Both the position numbers and the translations under genes were made by a program. Below are positions 1-63,400 of a stretch of 64,000 nucleotides of DNA, piece after piece. Origin of the DNA: Brachynemurus nebulosus (taxonomy: Eukaryota > Arthropoda > Insecta > Neuroptera > Myrmeleontidae); contig JAPWDM010000002.1 of the NCBI GenBank assembly GCA_035578155.1, forward strand, positions 38,491,437 through 38,555,436, read 5' to 3'. The notes beneath the pieces were generated by a model that worked only from the letters and a program-made list of their open reading frames with translations, had not been told where the DNA came from and did not search any database. Every line of letters starts with the position of its first letter. Within the stretch, counting starts at the first letter, position 1.

Positions 1-2424
1 AGTAAGTGGTTTTAATTTTGACTGAATTAAATGACACTTTTTCGTCAATACACAAACTCTTTCTTTTACTCGCCATGTTTACAGTTAAAAAGTTTGAAAG
101 CAACTAAGAATATGATAACGTAAAGACAGCAATAAGACAGTAGTACGGAAGTACAGTAGGCAAAAACATGTGCTAGGCAATTACAACAAACAAATAAACC
201 GATTTCTAAGAATCCGTTTGTGCGTACGAAATATTTACGACTCTGTATCACTATTTTGTTTGAAAGTCTGTGAAATAAAATTTTTTTTGGCTTGAAAAAT
301 GACGCATTTTTTGCTATTGAGAGTGGCTATTACGTTATAAAGAGTGTTTCAATATACGAATGATAATGTAAACCAAACAAACCTTTGTAATTTCTACGTT
401 TTAAGGAGTTTTTCGTTAAATAGAAGTTCGTTATATAGAGTTTACACTGTATCTTTAAAGTAAATAATAGTCTACAGAGATTAAATATTAACCCTTTGTA
501 CACAACGGTGGATCTTTAATATTTGAAATTAATTAAAAGATTTATGATGTTACTAACAAATGAAGTGAGCCTAGAGCTAGACTCTAGACGTACCATCTTA
601 AGTTACAGTAGTTACTCTAACAATAGTGGTTTCAAAAGGGGTAGCGAGCTGCACATGTTCGGTATGCGGTAGGAGATTTATCTTAAAAACTTACAATAAG
701 TGAGGTACATAGGTAATTCGCATAATGAAATTAAATAATATAATACTGATTAATGAGATTTATACAGCTGTAACTGTCCACTGACAATTGTTAACAGTTG
801 TGGATCAAGATTACTGGTGGAAATTATCAGCAGCGACTTCAAATCCTCATAAGCTAATTTGAATCTATAAATATTTTTTGTAGATTTCATTTTGGAGGAT
901 GTTTTTTCACACAAGTATGTAGTGCTGAAAGCCGAAAAATACCGGGAATAAATTTATACAATTCATCAAACTATGTGAGTAGGAATCTCTTATAAAATTC
1001 CAGCAATGATGGCTATAAATATTTTTTTTTAAAAATTATTATTACATTGAAAATCAATCATTTCCATTTGATGTTCTGAAAATGTCGACATTAAAAGGAT
1101 TTTTGAAAATTCTTGATATCATTTGCAATTGTATCAAAATTTAAAAAATTTCAAAGATTCAAAATTTATTTTTAAAGCACCTAAAGCTTCATTTGTGAAA
1201 TCTACTGGAAATGGAGTCTTATAGGGTTAGCACACGCATCTCTCTAGCAATGAAATGTTCTTGACACTTGCCCCTAAACACCAATCGAAATTGGGAACGG
1301 AGCGGAGTCCACTTTGGGATCCTGCGCCGTAGATGTCCAATTCGCTGGCTAATCCGGTACGAAAATTTGCACGTGATTCAAAATTATAGTTGTTGCTATG
1401 ATGAGCTACCTAGGTCTTGGTTAATAGAAATTAGTACCTAGAGGAGTTAGGGTGGTCCTCAGGTTAAAAAGTTTGGGGACCCCTGCTCTAATATAAATAT
1501 TACAAAAAGGAAAAGAGACCATAAATTAGGTTCATCTAATTTTGCTTCATTTGTTGATGTCATAAAATTTTTAGTTAATTTCAAGAATATATTCAAAAAA
1601 TATTTAAGTTATAGCAGAAAGTGGATCAATTAGTCCTTAATAGGGTCTGAGTGTACAATATTTTAAATTTTGGGAGATTTTAAATTTTATTGTTTTCAGT
1701 AGTTTTTACCATAAAATCTAAAAAGATTTTTATTTTTTTTTAAAGTCAGTTTTATTCAAATTGTATTTTATTTTATATGTATATGTATTTCAGAACAAAT
1801 GTCCACATTTTCAACAGAGTAATAAAATTGATAACTCCCAGTCTAAAATATTATATATCCCATCGCTGGAGGAATTTAGCTTTCGAAGGTTTATACTGCA
1901 TTTTAAAAAAATAAATTCAGTTTTGTTAAATTTTGATGATGTTATTAAGGGGAAAGTTAAATGAACTCGTAGTAAAGAGTATATATAAACTTTTAATATT
2001 AAATTCAATACTTTATTTTGTAATTCGACACTATTCGTAAATGTACTTCTACCACAAAAATAACTATATATCTAAATACCTAAAACATAATTACTTTGAA
2101 TATTGATTAGGTTCAACTAAATTGGATGTAATCTGAGTCCGTTTTTCCGAATACCATTAAAACACTAAATTTTATTTTAAACAGGTATTATAAAAGAATA
2201 AACTGTACATAAAAAAAATATCAAAGCTTGTGATCAAGAAAAATGCTCACGTAAAAAAATTAAATTTCACTAATCAAATTTTAAAAAAGTATTTTTTTAT
2301 TCAAAAATTATTTCGCAAAGGACTGCAACGTTGAATTGTCATTGTATGACTATATCGTGTGATGTAATTCGTGTTCGCGAAAGATATTTATCACAGGGAA
2401 CACGGTGCAGGATAAAAGGTCAAT
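1..2424. other. Upstream flank of Ank2, no gene recognised
   Basis: No convincing exon is visible before the first coding exon. Part of 2331-2424 is probably 5' UTR because it runs directly into the ATG at 2425. CAG or ACAG trinucleotides before 2411 could be acceptors for an upstream non-coding exon, but nothing decides this. The stretch ending near 449 (TATAGAGTTTACACTG then TA) looks like the right end of a pogo/mariner-type repeat whose left end I could not find. The segment ending at about 1490 (GGGGACCCCTG) resembles one end of a hAT element. Confidence 0.5.
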
Positions 2425-53643
<51,219 letters not shown>

Positions 53644-53708
53644 TTCTTTATTTTCCTATAGTATATTCACCTTAATTTATTATTAATGCTTTATTAAATT
53701 TAAATTAA

Positions 53709-53714
53709 AATAAA
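53709..53714 (+). promoter_or_regulatory. Ank2: Candidate poly(A) signal for the short isoform
   Basis: AATAAA 66 nt after the stop codon. In DNA this AT-rich such a hexamer is frequent by chance, so its use needs transcript evidence. Confidence 0.5.
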
Positions 53715-53849
53715 AATTACTCCCCCACTAAAAAAATGGAGTAGACTGCGTATATTAAGACAGCCGCAAGTTTTTAACGTGAATATATCGGACAGAGAAA
53801 GTTAAACAATAATTTTAGCTAGGAGTTTAGTTTAACTGATTTAAGAGAT

Positions 53850-54600
53850 GAATATGTGGTTCTTCCATCTAGATGGTTAATACCTAACACATGAATATTT
53901 ACCCTAATTTTTTCCTCTAGTCATTTCTTGTTTAACTGGCAGGACTGAATAACTCTTCTGAGGACTAATATTTCATCAACAAACTTTTAATATGTCTTGC
54001 ACTTTTCAAGATATCTTGAAATGAATATAATTTTATCCTTGAAATCCAGGGGCTAGCTTCATTCCTTAAGAAACAGCTTTTCCAACTATGACTGTAAACA
54101 TTTGGCTCAACAAAAACATTTAAACTGTTCAAAAAAAAAAAAATTACTCCCATTTTTTTCACTCCAGCCCACCTGTTAATTTAGCTCAGTTCAACACACA
54201 GGAATGAATAACTTTTAAGGGATATGAACACTCTCGTCAATTAAAACCTTTTTCTTTCTCCTATGAATTCTGAGATCTATTTTAAAATTAATATAATTTG
54301 ATGTCGCAAATCTAAGGGCTTTACTAATGTCACTCTTAACAATATAGATATTATATGATTATTCCATCTATGATCGTAAAAATTTGATTCCGCAAAACAC
54401 TTAAGTGGTACAAGAAAATTTATCCCCATTTTTCCCTCTGAAATTGTCTTTGTCAAGCCAGGCACGGTTTCATTCACAGGACAGCTCTTTTAAGGAGTAA
54501 CAGTTCATCAATTTAAACTTTTCTTCTATCTCTTCTAGTTTCCCAGATATTTTTAGCAACAGATATAATGTTGTCATGGAAACGTGCTCTCTTTGCCTAC
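53850..54600. repeat. Degenerate tandem array, ~260-280-bp unit, about 3 units
   Basis: Landmarks recur in the same order: GGA(C/A)TGAATAACT or GGACAGCTCTTTTAAGGAG at 53942, 54201 and 54479; TC(A/C)TCAATTAAA or similar about 40 bp later; AACTATGACTGTAAACATTT and ATCTATGATCGTAAAAATTT further on. Copies are strongly diverged. The two minus-strand open frames (53965-54162, 54277-54477) are the same unit read twice. Confidence 0.6.
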
Positions 54601-54960
54601 ACATACATATACAAAACTCGATTACATTACTTACGGCTTATGTTTTGCAACGTTTCGAGATCTTTTTTTTATGAAGCATCTCACAGTATTTTTTCAAATA
54701 ATATATTTTGACTAATCTATAAGACGTACTTACGTCAAAAAAAAAAGTCACGCAAAAAAAATTCACTGTTGATGGGTGAATTTTTATTCATATTTATAAT
54801 ATGCTTGAAGTTAGTAAAATACCCTCAAAGATCCTCAAAATTTATCGAACGAATTGTAAGTAATGTATCGGTGCTTAATAGATTTCACGTTTGTGTTTGT
54901 GCTGATTCACAAGAGACCATCTAGAAACCAACCCACCGTATATGCCCTAAAAATTTTATT

Positions 54961-55853
54961 AAGGGGGGGGGAAGGTTTTAAAAGCGAAAAAAAGGCATAT
55001 TTTCATGATCTTTTTTTTTTGGAGATATGAATAATGTTGGCTTATTTATTTCATGTACCCGTTATAGTATAACATCTGAAGTATCTTTGAAAAAATTATC
55101 AATTACAAATATCGATAAGTAAGTCCGTGACAGCGAATTTCCGGAGGCGCCTCGAAAAAAAGTTGTTTTGTGGTGAACATCATAACTTGGTACCGGATCA
55201 TCCGAGACAAAAAAAATGAAATGCGTTTAAAAGGCGATATGTTTCCCTAGGGAGTCAGGAAGAGTTTTTTGTATTTTTTCGATTTTTTTTATTTTTGGCA
55301 GCATTTTGAAGTGAAAAACGCAATTTTTGCTAAAAATTTCGGTTAATTTGTTATTATAAACTGGAAAAAAATAGCAAAAAAAAAAAACTCGACCTGATTA
55401 CCTGTTGATTTATGTGTAGAAACAGTGTACAAAATTTCAACCAAATTGGTGAAGTAGATTTTGAGTTATGATGTTCACGGACTTCAAAAATGTTGTTTGC
55501 GAGAAAATGGATTTAAAGTTTTTTATACTCAAAAATCCAAAACTAAGCATCAATAAAATGATATAATTTTTTATACTTACGCGGGTAATTATAGTAAGTA
55601 TTTGTTTTGTATAAGATTTGTAAGTATAAAATTAAAGTAAATTTTATACTTAGCAGGTAGGCGCGTCGCGCAGCTACCAGACAAGTATAAAAATCGAGCA
55701 TGAGAGCCGGTCGCTTGAAACGCTGTATCTTCATTAGTTTTGCTCGCATTTACTTAAAATTTTGACACAACACGCTCGAGATGTTGTACATTCAGAAAAA
55801 AAATTTTAAAAAAAAATGCAAAAAAAACTTTAAAAACCTTACCCCCCCCCCTT
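54961..55853. mobile_element. Candidate element with G-tract inverted ends
   Basis: AAGGGGGGGGGAAGGTTTTA at the left and its near-complement TAAAAACCTTACCCCCCCCC at the right. Inside, GTGAACATCATAACT (55172) and AGTTATGATGTTCAC (55464) are a second inverted pair. No transposase frame seen. Ends do not have a clear target duplication. Confidence 0.5.
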
Positions 55854-56105
55854 AAAAACGATCGCATAATTCCAGAGTTGTGCGTGTTGGAACGTTTTAC
55901 GGACAGACAGACTGATCGACTGCGATGAAATTGACGACAGAGGATCATTTAGCGACTAATTCGCATATTTATTAGAACGGTTTTTTTGGACACACACAGA
56001 CGGACCAAAACAGACACGGAAACAAAATTATTCAGGAAATTCTAAATCATGAAACGAGAGCGGAAAATTTCATTTTGAAGGGAAAACTGAACATTCCACG
56101 AAAAC

Positions 56106-56300
56106 TGCACATTTTTATAACGACCGTTACACCCATCAAAATTGGAATATCTCATTTTAATTGAAATAACTTTTACATTTTTGGTTATACTATTATTAAA
56201 TTGGTGATTATCTATCTGGTCGTAGCAGGCACTAAGCATTTCAATTAAAATGAGATATTCCAATATTAATGCGTGTAACGATCGTTGCAAAAATGTTCGA
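56106..56300. mobile_element. Hairpin element, ~62-bp arms
   Basis: Arms 56106-56167 and 56238-56300: the inner part (GGAATATCTCATTTTAATTG) is a perfect complement, the outer CATTTTTATAACGACCGTTA differs at several positions. Loop about 70 nt. Confidence 0.75.
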
Positions 56301-56603
56301 TTTGTGTAACCACTCTAATCATACATACATTCCCTCTGCAAAACTTCTCGGTCTTGCCTAACACTTTCATTACATAAGGTAGAAGTGAACACTTTCTTCC
56401 ACTAGAAGTGCCTACATTTCTAATTTAAACATTTAATTATAATGATTCAGCAAGCACTACACTTAATTAATTATTTAATTAATAGTGGTACGATAAAAGG
56501 TAATTACTTATTTGCAATAAAAAAAATAGTGGCACGGTTGGACCCTATGACTCTTTGCACCCAAGTTCATAGCACTATTGATTATACTAATTTTTCAAAC
56601 TAC

Positions 56604-57188
56604 ACACACCGGCATAATTAGCGGAACATAAAAAAAATATAAAAACCTATTTATTAAACAAAGTTGGCGGTTTTTTTCATTTTTACTTAAAATAATATTG
56701 AAGTAACGAATCAATTGACTTTCCATAGAATTGTTTTTATTTATTATTGATGGAATTCTTTTTAAGAGGTCTGTTACTTTCTAATTCAAATGCCGTTTCT
56801 TCTCAATGTGGTCGAGCTGCAAACTGTCGTAATTGAAGAATGGCAAAGACTGTCCCAGGAAACTATAGATAATATCATTCTGAGTATAGAAAAACGAATG
56901 GAAGCTTTGATAAGACCACGGGAGGAACCAGGCGGGATTAAAACTCTGTGTTTCATTTTTTATTTGTTAAATAATCTTTAACTTAAATTATTCTTAGACG
57001 ACATAAGGTTCCAAAAATTTGCCATTTTATATGGTTACTTGTTTTGCTACCGAAAATAAAGGTATATCGACTTGTGAACATGTAATTTTAAGTGAATAAT
57101 TAAATAAGATTAATATTTTCTTGAAATTAAATGGTTTGTTTGATTTCTACAGATATTTTGTATGTTCCGCTAATTATGCCGGTGTGTG
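56604..57188 (+). mobile_element. Deleted Tc1/mariner element with C-terminal transposase fragment
   Basis: Perfect inverted ends of at least 26 bp (outer CACACACCGGCATAATTAGC and complement), TA at 56602-56603 and 57189-57190. The + strand frame within 56830-56950 reads EEWQRLSQETIDNIILSIEK then RMEALIRPREEPGG, matching the C-terminal end of Tc1-type transposases (EEW...IP...I..LI.SM..R...VI...GG). Catalytic blocks are gone. Perfect ends suggest it was mobilised in trans not long ago. Confidence 0.88.
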
Positions 57189-57654
57189 TACATTTTTACT
57201 CACAACAAATCAATCGAATACAGACGTCTAGACTGCGAATATGAAATATCGGAAAGATAATATTTTCGGTTCCAAATAGGCTTGTCAGATATAGAAACAT
57301 TTCTTGTTCTGGGACATTTTTAAATAATAAGTTGGGAAAATAAAATTTTTCTTGTGTATTACAAAATTATTTTTTGTTTACTCATTTAGTTGTAAATCTA
57401 AGGAAAAACAGTCGATTTGTGAAATTATTTTTTACTGGACAATCCTAATTCACCATGGCGTCTATTTCTAGGATCAACTACTTAAATCTCTAGACATGGA
57501 ATAGAGCAATAAATTCTGGGACAGACAAAAATTTCGGCTACCTGGAAATTCTACTTCCAAACCAATCCATTCTTGTATAATTAATTAAATTTTTAGTACA
57601 GAATGTAGGCAGTCAGGATTCCTTTTTAACCATGTGAATACCGTTTTATATTAA

Positions 57655-57899
57655 CCCTAGAACGACAAGTCGGTGTCATACGTGACACCTACGTTTTTTG
57701 TTTCAGCGCTGTAACTTTTGATAATGTAGAAGTTGACAATAATCTAATAAGTTTCTTTTTTGGTAAAAATTTGAATACCATCTAGACACTGACATCAATT
57801 AAATATCGATTTGACACACTAGAACCGGTGTATTATAGGTGTCATTTATGACACTCACTTGCTAAATTTGTCCCATAACAGAGCCCTGTCGTTCTAGGG
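57655..57899. mobile_element. piggyBac-type MITE flanked by TTAA
   Basis: TTAA at 57651-57654 and 57900-57903; perfect 13-bp inverted ends CCCTAGAACGACA / TGTCGTTCTAGGG. Internal GGTGTCATACGTGACACC (57692) is a palindrome, echoed by GGTGTCATTTATGACAC at 57838. No coding frame. Confidence 0.85.
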
Positions 57900-58039
57900 T
57901 TAACATTTCCCATTCAGTTCATTAAGGTACAATACAATTGTCAAAAAATTAATTTGTTTTACTTTAATAAATAGTCTAAAGCTTTAAAATTCATGCCTAT
58001 AGATTTCCTACATTTATTTAAAGAATTTCTGAATAATAT

Positions 58040-58250
58040 TTTGTGTTTTTACATAAATAATTCGGCAAGTATGTGTTAAACACACATTAAGTCAGGATTT
58101 CGTAATTCAATAGCTAGAATTTTTCAAAATTCTCGGGATAAAATATATCTTTGTTTTAAAAAAAAAAAAAAAACTTTAACCTGTTCTTCTTGAAACTCTC
58201 TTTTTCAAAACGGTGTACATGATATCTCTAGATGTAACTAATGAGCTTCG
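58040..58250. repeat. Repeat family B, copy 2 fragment
   Basis: ATTAAGTCAGGATTTCG, ATAGCTAGAATTTTTCAAAA and GGGATAAAATATA match the order at 14792-14850. Truncated. Confidence 0.5.
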
Positions 58251-58488
58251 TTGAAATTTTAAAGATATGTTCAGAAAAGCAGTCGCTGCAATAATGTGTA
58301 AATAATAAGAATGCACAATTTTATGCAAAACTATAAGGAAAAAATAAATTGATCGGTCAGACCATAACTAATTCTATGCAGTTAATGACAATTTTTTTAA
58401 GTGCAACCAATTGTCCTAAATCATGTACACCAGCCACCAATGTGTGAAGCACAGTGTTGTATGAAATATGATGTAACTGTCACAAAAA

Positions 58489-59319
58489 TCTATACATATA
58501 ATAAAACTGTAATGAGACCATTTCTGTACATGGAATATTTTTTGAAAATTGTACAGGTACTGTAAATAGTTATCGATGTAGACATTAAAACAACGATTTT
58601 TAAAATTTTTGTCTGTTTGTCTGTTCACGCATCACGCAAAAACTATTGGACGGATTTTAATGAAATTTGGTGTGATGATAACTTATTAGCTGAGTCAACA
58701 CCTAGGATACTTTTTATTCCGGGAAAATGTTGCAAAAACTATTGAACGGATTTTGATGAAATTTGGTATGGTGATAAGTTAGTGCCTGGGTCAACATCCA
58801 AGATACCCTTCACTCCGGGAAAATGTCTCATTCCCACGGGAAAATAGAAATTTTGAGCATGTGCAATAATGTGCATACATTACGGAAAAATTATTGTTCT
58901 ATGCACAGAATTCAGAAACCAATTTGCTATTTCTGTACTAGTGATACCAGCGTAGACAAAAAAATCCCTTCAACTTCTCCCCACTATGTTGTGTAGGTAC
59001 ACACTGTTTGTAGATGTGTGGGTTTGATGCTTGCATGTGTGTGAATGGTCACACACACAACTACATAACACGTATTAGCGGACAGAGCAACGTGCAGTAA
59101 GTAATAATGGTCTTAACAATACATAACAATTGTCGTGCATTCGGTGATCGACATCGAACGACTAAATGCCTTAAGCGGTATCTGACACAATCTTACACAC
59201 TGCTATCCACACTTTTTTATACATAAGCTTAGGGCTTGGTTTTATGCAAGTTCTGTATAATTATTACACTTATATACTTCTCATTGAGTTAATAACAATG
59301 CGTCGCGGGTACAGCTAGT
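58489..59319. repeat. Dispersed repeat, ATCTATACATATAATA...CGCGGGTACAGCTAGT type
   Basis: Head ATCTATACATATAATAAAAC, tail GTCGCGGGTACAGCTAGTG. Inside, GGACGGATTTTAATGAAATT and GAACGGATTTTGATGAAATT are two copies of a motif frequent in insect dispersed repeats. In orientation it is opposite to 44233-46332. No coding capacity. Confidence 0.65.
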
Positions 59320-60415
59320 GAATAACAATTACCGTTCGAAAGGTTTACTTTGTGAAAATTCATATATTAACAACATGTAGTCGTTTGTTCCGTCACTTTT
59401 CATCTTAAAACATATCTAACAGAAGCCGATTTTCGGTTTTTACACCATCTTCTAGTAAAATGCAACCATTTTATAGCATAAAACGGAAAAGAAAAATACT
59501 TATATATTAGTGGGAATAGATGAGTATAGAAAATTAGTAGACAAAAAGGCAAAAGTATAAATAAAAAACCGAAGTTAATAAAACTATAGTCTATATTAAA
59601 TATTTATACTCATTGAATAGCTAAGAAACTATTAAAACGCAATTGCAATTTTATCGGCATTAATTGCAGAAGTTTATACAGTTATCATATCGATTGCTGT
59701 ATCTTGATCCCTTAATTTTAAGACAAATTTACCCCACTACTGGAATTCTGTAAATATTTAATAAAAAAACTGTCGGATAGGTTCTCACTATAATAAAAAA
59801 AAAATTGAATTTTTATAAATTTATTTTTGCGATTCCGGGACTAAAAGACATGATTTAGTACCTCACAATAGGGGGTAAAGTGGCACTTTTACTCCCAAGG
59901 GACTAAAAAATTATTTTACTCCCGCTTTTAAACCAATCAGCATTACAATTTACAAAATTTAACTCAAATTAAATAGCGTTGCTAGGTAATTGAAAATAAT
60001 AAATAAATTCAAACTTGTAGATAAAGACAAACAGTTATATTGTATTGTACAATTCTATTGATTTATCCAAAATATACTTGATGGAATATTATTACATACA
60101 ATTTGAATGACATTTAAGAATTATTTAAAATTTTTATAATTTTAAATTATCCGGAATTGCAAAAAATAGTATATACGCCACAGTACTAAAGGGTTTTTTT
60201 TCACCCCTCGTGTGATTTGTTGCCATCAGGCGTTTACAGACCCTCTGGCAATAAACTTCACACTCGGGATTGAAACTCACACTTTAGTCCCTTGGTGTAT
60301 AACATACTATTATTTAATCAAATTTATCGTTAAAATATTAAACTACATTTTAATTTATCCTCTTACGTAACTACAAATTTAAAAAAAAATAATTCAAATT
60401 AATTATATGTTTTAG

Positions 60416-60484
60416 ATTTAAAATCGCCAAAAGTATCGAAAACACCACCGCCAAGTCCGGCAGACTTTTTACGAGATAACCAGG
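60416..60484 (+). CDS. Ank2: Ank2 long-isoform exon, 23 codons
   Basis: Acceptor TATGTTTTAG, donor CAGG|GTATGT. Phase 1 at both ends. Joined to the donor at 53635 it reads DLKSPKVSKTPPPSPADFLR then DNQ, a Pro/Ser-rich stretch. Richer in G+C than its surroundings. It is not open on its own from its first base in phase 0, so it must be internal; the next exon lies beyond the window. This matches the known design of fly Ank2, where long isoforms add large C-terminal exons. Confidence 0.72.
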
Positions 60485-63400
60485 GTATGTATCTGATTTA
60501 TTTTTCTGAATTATTTTTATAAGTAGAAAAGCTTCTATAACGAACATAGAATATACTTTGTCAATTATGAATGACAAAATGTATTCTAAAAGTATAATTC
60601 ATCATTTTGGTTAAATATTTTTAAAAATAATTTTTTACTTCATGAATTTATTTTACTACGTGAAGCCTCTTTCCCCTCTCTGTTACAAAAAAATTAATTA
60701 TTTTATGTTATTAAATTAAATTTAAATTTTATAATTAGCTTTTTATAATTTATTTAATTAATACATGCAATTCAAACTTTTCAGTTATTTATCTTGAAAT
60801 TTAAACCTTGTTGATATTTTAAAAGATTAGTTATTCTTGATTATTCGTTAATTATTGTGTATTTACAAAATTTTCCTTAGCACTTTAATAATTAGTTCAA
60901 AATTTCAGACCGTTTTTCGAACATTTAGTAATAATTTCTATATTTATTTTGGTATAATTTTCAAGTACCTAGGTGTACAAAAATTTATTTTTTATATAAT
61001 TTTGTCAAAGTAAATCAAAATTTTAGTCTCCTAGCCCAAACGATTAATCACAGTTTTTTTTTTTTTTATACTCCGGCCGGTAAAGTTTCTAAAGTGACAA
61101 AAATATGCGATAATTAGATTTACGATAACTTCTACATATTTTAATTTAAAAAGCTATTAATACGTCTCGAAATATTAAAAAAGTATAATCATTTAACATA
61201 AATTAACATAAATTTACATAACGGAACTTTTTAAAAATTTTCGAATTTTCTTATTTTTTTTCTACTAGAGAAAAAATAGAACTAAATAAACCTTTCGTTA
61301 AACTGGAGCTTATTGAAGTAACAAACATTTAAGTAAGACTATTCATAAAAAAATATTGGCAAAATTAAATGAATTTTTTCAGTGACTATTAATTTTGTTT
61401 TCAATATGATAATGAATGAATAAAAAAAAACTAATTTTTTTAATAAAACTTATTGTAGTAATAGGTATATTCAAAACTTTCAGGATTTGGGCTCAAATAT
61501 TTTAGCAAAATCAATATTCAACTATTTTGCAAATTTAAATCTTTTTCGTAAGCACAAGTATCATTTTTGTACTGGAAAAATGTTTATGCATAAAAAATTC
61601 TGGGTCCGATTCCGGGTTGAAATCGATACTTAACAATCAGTCAAATTAATATCTTATTTTAAAACAATATTTTTTTCGAGAAGAGGCTAATGATTTTCAT
61701 AAAAAAAAAAAAAACAAAAAAAATGTCTCACAGGCAGACAAAAAATCCCCAGAAACATTAAATGACCTCGTAGATACAAACTATTACGCAATCTTTTTCT
61801 TTTTTTTAACACCCGTTAAAAGTAACGACAAATATAGATAATGTATTATTATTAATAAAGTATTTTAATCCTATTTCGGCTTATGAGTAACTGATAAATT
61901 TGTAGTATCTGTTTCTTGGTGAAACCTCAGAAGTTATATAAACTGTCTAAGTAATTTATATCCGACACATGCCGGCAGCATTATTATAAGTTAATTTGGG
62001 GAAACAAATAATTTTTTTTCACGTTTGGATTTCAGTAAGCAAAATAAATAATGATAAGATTTTGTAGGAAGCTCTTCTTTTCTACAACGCAATTTAAGTG
62101 TAAGAAATAGTTTGCCCAAGTTACCCTAATTTAAAATAATATTGTTTCTATCTAGTCTACAAATGAAGACATCTATACAATAATAATCTGAACTTTTTTT
62201 TAAAAATAACTTTAGGTTTAATTTGTGCGCGTTAAACGCTTTATAAATAAGTTTCAAAATTAGATTTACTTTTTGGAGTACAAAATTTGTAGGTACTAGG
62301 ACAAATCCTATTTTTAAAAAACCTATGTATCAGGTTCAATTCCTGATTCATATATCGATATCAAATGCAACCATTTTGTTTTCACTTCTTCCTGGATTTC
62401 CAAGCAACGATATTCTCCCCTGTAACTTATTTTATTGCTTCTTTCCTTTGAGAGGATGTTTTTTTATTAAACTGATAATTCAATGTTGATTTCTTTAAGG
62501 TAGTTGGTCGATAAAACGATTTTTTCAAAAGATTATTTTAACGAAACTTCTCTAGATATTTATTTAATTCAATACCAATAATACGAGCCCTTACCGAAAA
62601 AAAAAAATTGACCACTCCAATTTTGAGAAAAACGATTTCAAAATTTTGTAATTTTAACACGGGCTCTTATGGGAAAACCCTATTTTTTTTAGTAGAATGA
62701 AAACGTGTCAAAGGAATTTGATAAAAATTTAATATGTTATAAAATGCAAAGTTACAAACCATATTTAATAAGAAATAAAAATTATTGACCGCGCCGTTTT
62801 TGAAACATAATCTATAAACATCATTTTACAACGTTTTTACAACGCTTTTTCAACAATGCTTTGATATTGCTACAACATAAGCGCGCGGAAATTAAAAAAA
62901 AAACACGTGGTAGGTATAAAAAATATAATAACTGGAGAATATTAATACATTATTTAATTTTTGATAAAAGAAAATTTCTTCTCTGAGATATACTTTTGTA
63001 CCTAACTACGTTAACGTAGTTGCTCTGAGATAGTCAGGTACAAAAGTATATCTCAGAGAAAAAATTTTCTTTTTTCAAAAATAAAATAATGTATTAATAT
63101 TCTTCAATAATTATATTTGTACACAACTTATTTTTTTTTTTAATTTTGCTCTGTGCAAAGCTCTTTTTAAAGCTCTGTAAAATCAAAATTGATGATAGGT
63201 GCACATTTTATGGAGATCTTTGAAAATTACAAAATTAATGAGCTAAATGGTAAACCGCATGCTTAGACCGAATTTAATCCCCGCTGCCGGCTTTGTTCAT
63301 GAAAGTTTTTTTGCGAATTTCCGACAAATATTGGTGTGAGTTTCTTTAACAAAATAGGTACAAATGTATACTTTTTAAATCCTAATGCCCATTAAATACT

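Larger units (their letters stand above)
53644..60415 (+). other. Ank2: 3' UTR of short isoform, then intron of the long isoform
   Basis: 6.8 kb without a recognised exon. Contains, in order, a degenerate tandem array, a G-tract bounded repeat, a hairpin element, a Tc1/mariner relic, a piggyBac-type MITE, family B copy 2 and a dispersed repeat, all listed separately. Around 59780-60310 CCCAAGGGACTAAA and TTTAGTCCCTTGG form an inverted pair about 410 bp apart, probably another element. Confidence 0.65.

Noticed and set aside
1..449. Possible pogo/mariner element ending TTCGTTATATAGAGTTTACACTG
   Set aside because: Only the right end is seen; no complementary left end with TA was found.
613..1490. 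Possible hAT element from CTCTAACA to GGGGACCCCTG-CTCTAATA
   Set aside because: The right end is hAT-like, but the left end and the 8-bp duplication match only approximately.
55543..55948. Minus-strand open frames of 64-68 codons
   Set aside because: They lie in a candidate repeat with G/C and A tracts and have no recognisable domain.
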